Origin: Phellopilus nigrolimitatus
Taxonomy: Eukaryota; Basidiomycota; Agaricomycetes; Hymenochaetales; Hymenochaetaceae
DNA: 64,000 nucleotides
Direction: 5' to 3'
NCBI GenBank assembly: GCA_021029095.1
Contig: JAJOHG010000038.1
Span: 239,074 to 303,073 of the forward strand
Positions 61,606-64,000 of this stretch are shown here, one piece after another. The translations under genes were made by a program, and so were the position numbers. Under the pieces are notes generated by a model. That model saw only the letters and a list, made by a program, of their open reading frames with translations, had not been told where the DNA came from and searched no databases. Position 1 is the stretch's first letter; every line of letters starts with the position of its first letter.

Positions 61606-63656
61606 CTACCGCGCAATATTTTCCTTCCGCAACTCCTCCTCCGCGCCAAGCGTGCTCACACCCATACCCGCGGTGCTCTGTGGTCCAGGACCCGCACCCG
61701 CGCTTTGCTTCTCGGAGTCTCCGTCCACAGTAACGGGCGCGCGTTTCGCTTTGTTTTCCCTTTCAACTTCCTTACGAGATCCGTACCCAGGCGGCGCCCA
61801 TTGTCGTGACGTCCATGGAAAGGCGGATGCATCACGGTACATCTAAAGGATACAAGAGGTTGTTGAGAACGGGTATAGCTAATAGAACGAGTAATGAAGA
61901 GAGAAGAGACGCACAAGGTCAACGTTCTCAAGGCTCATACCCGAAGACTCGTAGAGGAAGAGGTACACGACGATTGCACCAAGAAGGTTGCACCCCGCGA
62001 AGACGAAACCATACCGGAAATGGATTGCAGGCACGATAAACGGTGTAAAAAATGCGAGGAGGAAGTTCTGATGGGAAGTTGATTAGTGTTTAAAGCAGAT
62101 AGAATAACAAGACATTTTTATTCACCCAGAGCCAGTTCGAGGCTGTCGAGAGCGCACCCTGTTTCGCACGCGTCCGGGTTGGAAATGTCTCGCCAATGAT
62201 GATCCAAATGCCAGCTGATCGAGCAGAAGGTTGATTAGGCACTTGTGTATAGAGCAGAAGCCGAAAAACTCACGGGCCCACGTCATTGCGTAACCAAGGA
62301 TGAACATGCACGCGGAAACGATCATCACTGTGCGGTCATTCGTAACAAACTCAAACGTAGACAAACCGATAAGATAGACTCACACTTCCCAATACCTTTA
62401 TCGGTTGTTGGATCCTTCGCTGTTCCAGCGGCCGCAAAGATGATAAGCCAGCCAGATTGCCAAATACCTCCCACGATGAGCGGAATGCGGCGCCCGTAGC
62501 GCTCCATCACATACAACCCGCCAAATGTGCAGACGAAATTGACTGCACCGAGGATGATCTGTGTGACAAACGAGTTTGAGATTCCGACGGACTTGAAGAT
62601 TGTTGCGCCATAGTAGAAGCTGCGCAGAAAAGACCTGAGAAAATGCTGCGAGAGACAAAGAAACAGACGTACAAATAATTTGCACCAGTAAGCTGCTGCA
62701 GACTTTGCAGGGTCATCCCCAGGATCGTGCGGTAGCCGACGCGCGACGAACCACGTCGGAAGCCCTTGAAGCACGAAAGCCAACCTTGCAAGCCGCTTAC
62801 TTTCACGCCTTCGCCCGTCTTCACGACCTCGCCATTCAACAATGCCTCCTTGCTGATGCCCTCCTCAACCTCAAGACTCGCGATCATCTCCTCGAGCTCG
62901 CCCTCGACGATTGGATGATCCTCGGGCAGCGCGCGGACCTTTGCTATCGCGGTACGCGCAGCATCAGGGCGGCCGTGACGTGCGCTCCAGCGAGGCGACT
63001 CGGGCATGAATTGAATGCCGACACCGAGAATCACGGCCCAAATGAAACCAATGCCGACGACGGTACGCCAGGAGCCCGGGCCCTTGATTTCGTTCGTTCC
63101 GGTGCCAATGCAATATGCGAGAAGGATACCGAAAGTGATGAAGAGCTGGTAGGTGCCGGTCAGGGTGCCACGGATCTGAGCGGGCGCGGTCTCGGCCTGG
63201 TACATGGGCACGGCGGCGGACAGCGCACCGACGCCGAAACCGGAGATGAGTCGCCCGATAGCGAACTGGTACCATGCGTGGAAGGTGGCCATTTGGATGA
63301 CGACGCCGATGCAGAAAATGAGACACTCGAGAGACATAGCGTGCCGGCGTCCGAAGTAGTCGGCGACGCTGCTCGGGCATGAGTGTATGCCGTGACCGGA
63401 GGAAATGTAGAAGGACTTACGGAGCACCGAGCAAGGCACCAAACAACGTGCCGATACTGAGGAGGGCGACGATCAGGCCGCTGCGGACATTGCTGAATAC
63501 ATAGCCGTCGACTGGATTGTATTCGGCGAAACGAGCAAGGAAGTCATCCATGATCAGGATATCTGAAATCTGGCCAGTGTCATAACCGAAGATGAAGCCA
63601 CCCATCGAGGCGAGGAGGGCGAGGAGGACGGCGAAGACACTGATGGGGGAGGCCAT
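61606..63656 (-). CDS. MFS sugar transporter
   Basis: Proton- or facilitated hexose-type transporter of the plasma membrane. Seven exons (63421-63656, 62673-63368, 62384-62619, 62274-62327, 62126-62214, 61915-62067, 61606-61842) give 1701 nt, 566 aa. Signatures: GGFIFGYDTGQIS in helix 1, DYFGRRH, GRLISGFGVGALSAAVPMYQ (helix 4 sugar-transport motif), PESPRW ending the first half, QQLTGANYFFYYG (helix 7), ERYGRRIPL, and FPTRTRAKQGALSTASNWLW (helix 10-11). The C-terminal cytosolic tail after ENVDLMYRDA has WTSRQWAPPGY. All twelve helices appear present. The exact sugar cannot be inferred. Confidence 0.92.
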
Positions 63657-64000
63657 TCATCTCAAAAGCGCGGCCCGCTCCGACGGCGCTGGTTCTTTGT
63701 GGTAGCGACGCCCATGATGGGAAGGATATGTCGAGTTGGGGGCACAGGAGAAAAGATGGAGGAAATCGGCTCGCGACATGCTTATACGCTGGAGAACATT
63801 CTCCAGCCGCCCAACATATGATGACAACCTTTTCGGATCCGGAACCCGCCCCACGGCTGCCGGCTTTATTACTCCCGATGTGATGCCGGTGATGGATTGG
63901 TCAGCGCCTCCCGACGATGTCGGTGTCACGTTCTGCGTCGAGCACGCCGATTTACCCTCCGTCTGCCTGAGGATGCCGCGCTTACGTTCAGTATAAAACA
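63657..64000. promoter_or_regulatory. Upstream region of the sugar transporter
   Basis: Holds the presumed promoter of the minus-strand transporter. A plus-strand TATAAAA at about 63992 at the window edge may belong to a gene beyond the window. Confidence 0.35.

Overview
This window looks like a chromosome segment of a filamentous basidiomycete (Agaricomycetes; a wood-decay fungus is plausible). The evidence is multi-exon genes with 50-70 nt introns, a CxC1-type KDZ transposase, DUF6534 and DUF6699 proteins, GH47 and GH10 enzymes and a fungal HMG-box protein. All assignments come from reading translated motifs and splice sites by eye; no database search was possible.

Layout. 1-1700: GC-rich coding-type minisatellites folded into a large palindrome around a 100-bp inverted repeat. 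2279-5945: an intact eight-exon KDZ transposase. 6041-7390: arrays of tiny GGGnnnnCCC palindromes, a 78-bp tandem repeat and perfect hairpins. 7451-8670: a short protein resembling the N-terminal part of fungal STAND proteins. 9640-10740: a decayed GH47 copy beside an intact GH47 alpha-mannosidase (11027-13261). 13262-17195: mostly gene-poor, with a 271-bp Tc1/mariner-like MITE and a strong hairpin. 17196-19515: DUF6534-type seven-helix membrane protein. 20290-21534: F-box protein. 22011-23409: DUF6699 protein. 25643-26742: alpha/beta hydrolase with an 11-nt exon.

The most unusual part is 27.8-59.1 kb. Four gene types recur: H (about 184 aa, unknown, four intact copies), G (secreted GH10 xylanase, one intact and three broken), T (remnants of a membrane-protein C-terminus) and P (a PD-(D/E)XK nuclease-like protein, one intact and one frameshifted). 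The order H1-G1-T1-P1-H2-G2 (27.8-37.4 kb, P on the opposite strand) is mirrored at 59.1-52.6 kb as H4-G4/T-P2-H3-G3. The two blocks are inverted segmental copies flanking about 15 kb that includes a glutamine/histidine-rich HMG-box factor (43603-46323). H and P have stayed open while GH10 copies decayed, so H and P, not the xylanase, may be what is conserved.

59.9-61.0 kb holds an unrecognised multi-exon gene, and 61.6-63.66 kb a complete MFS sugar transporter. The long gaps are described individually.
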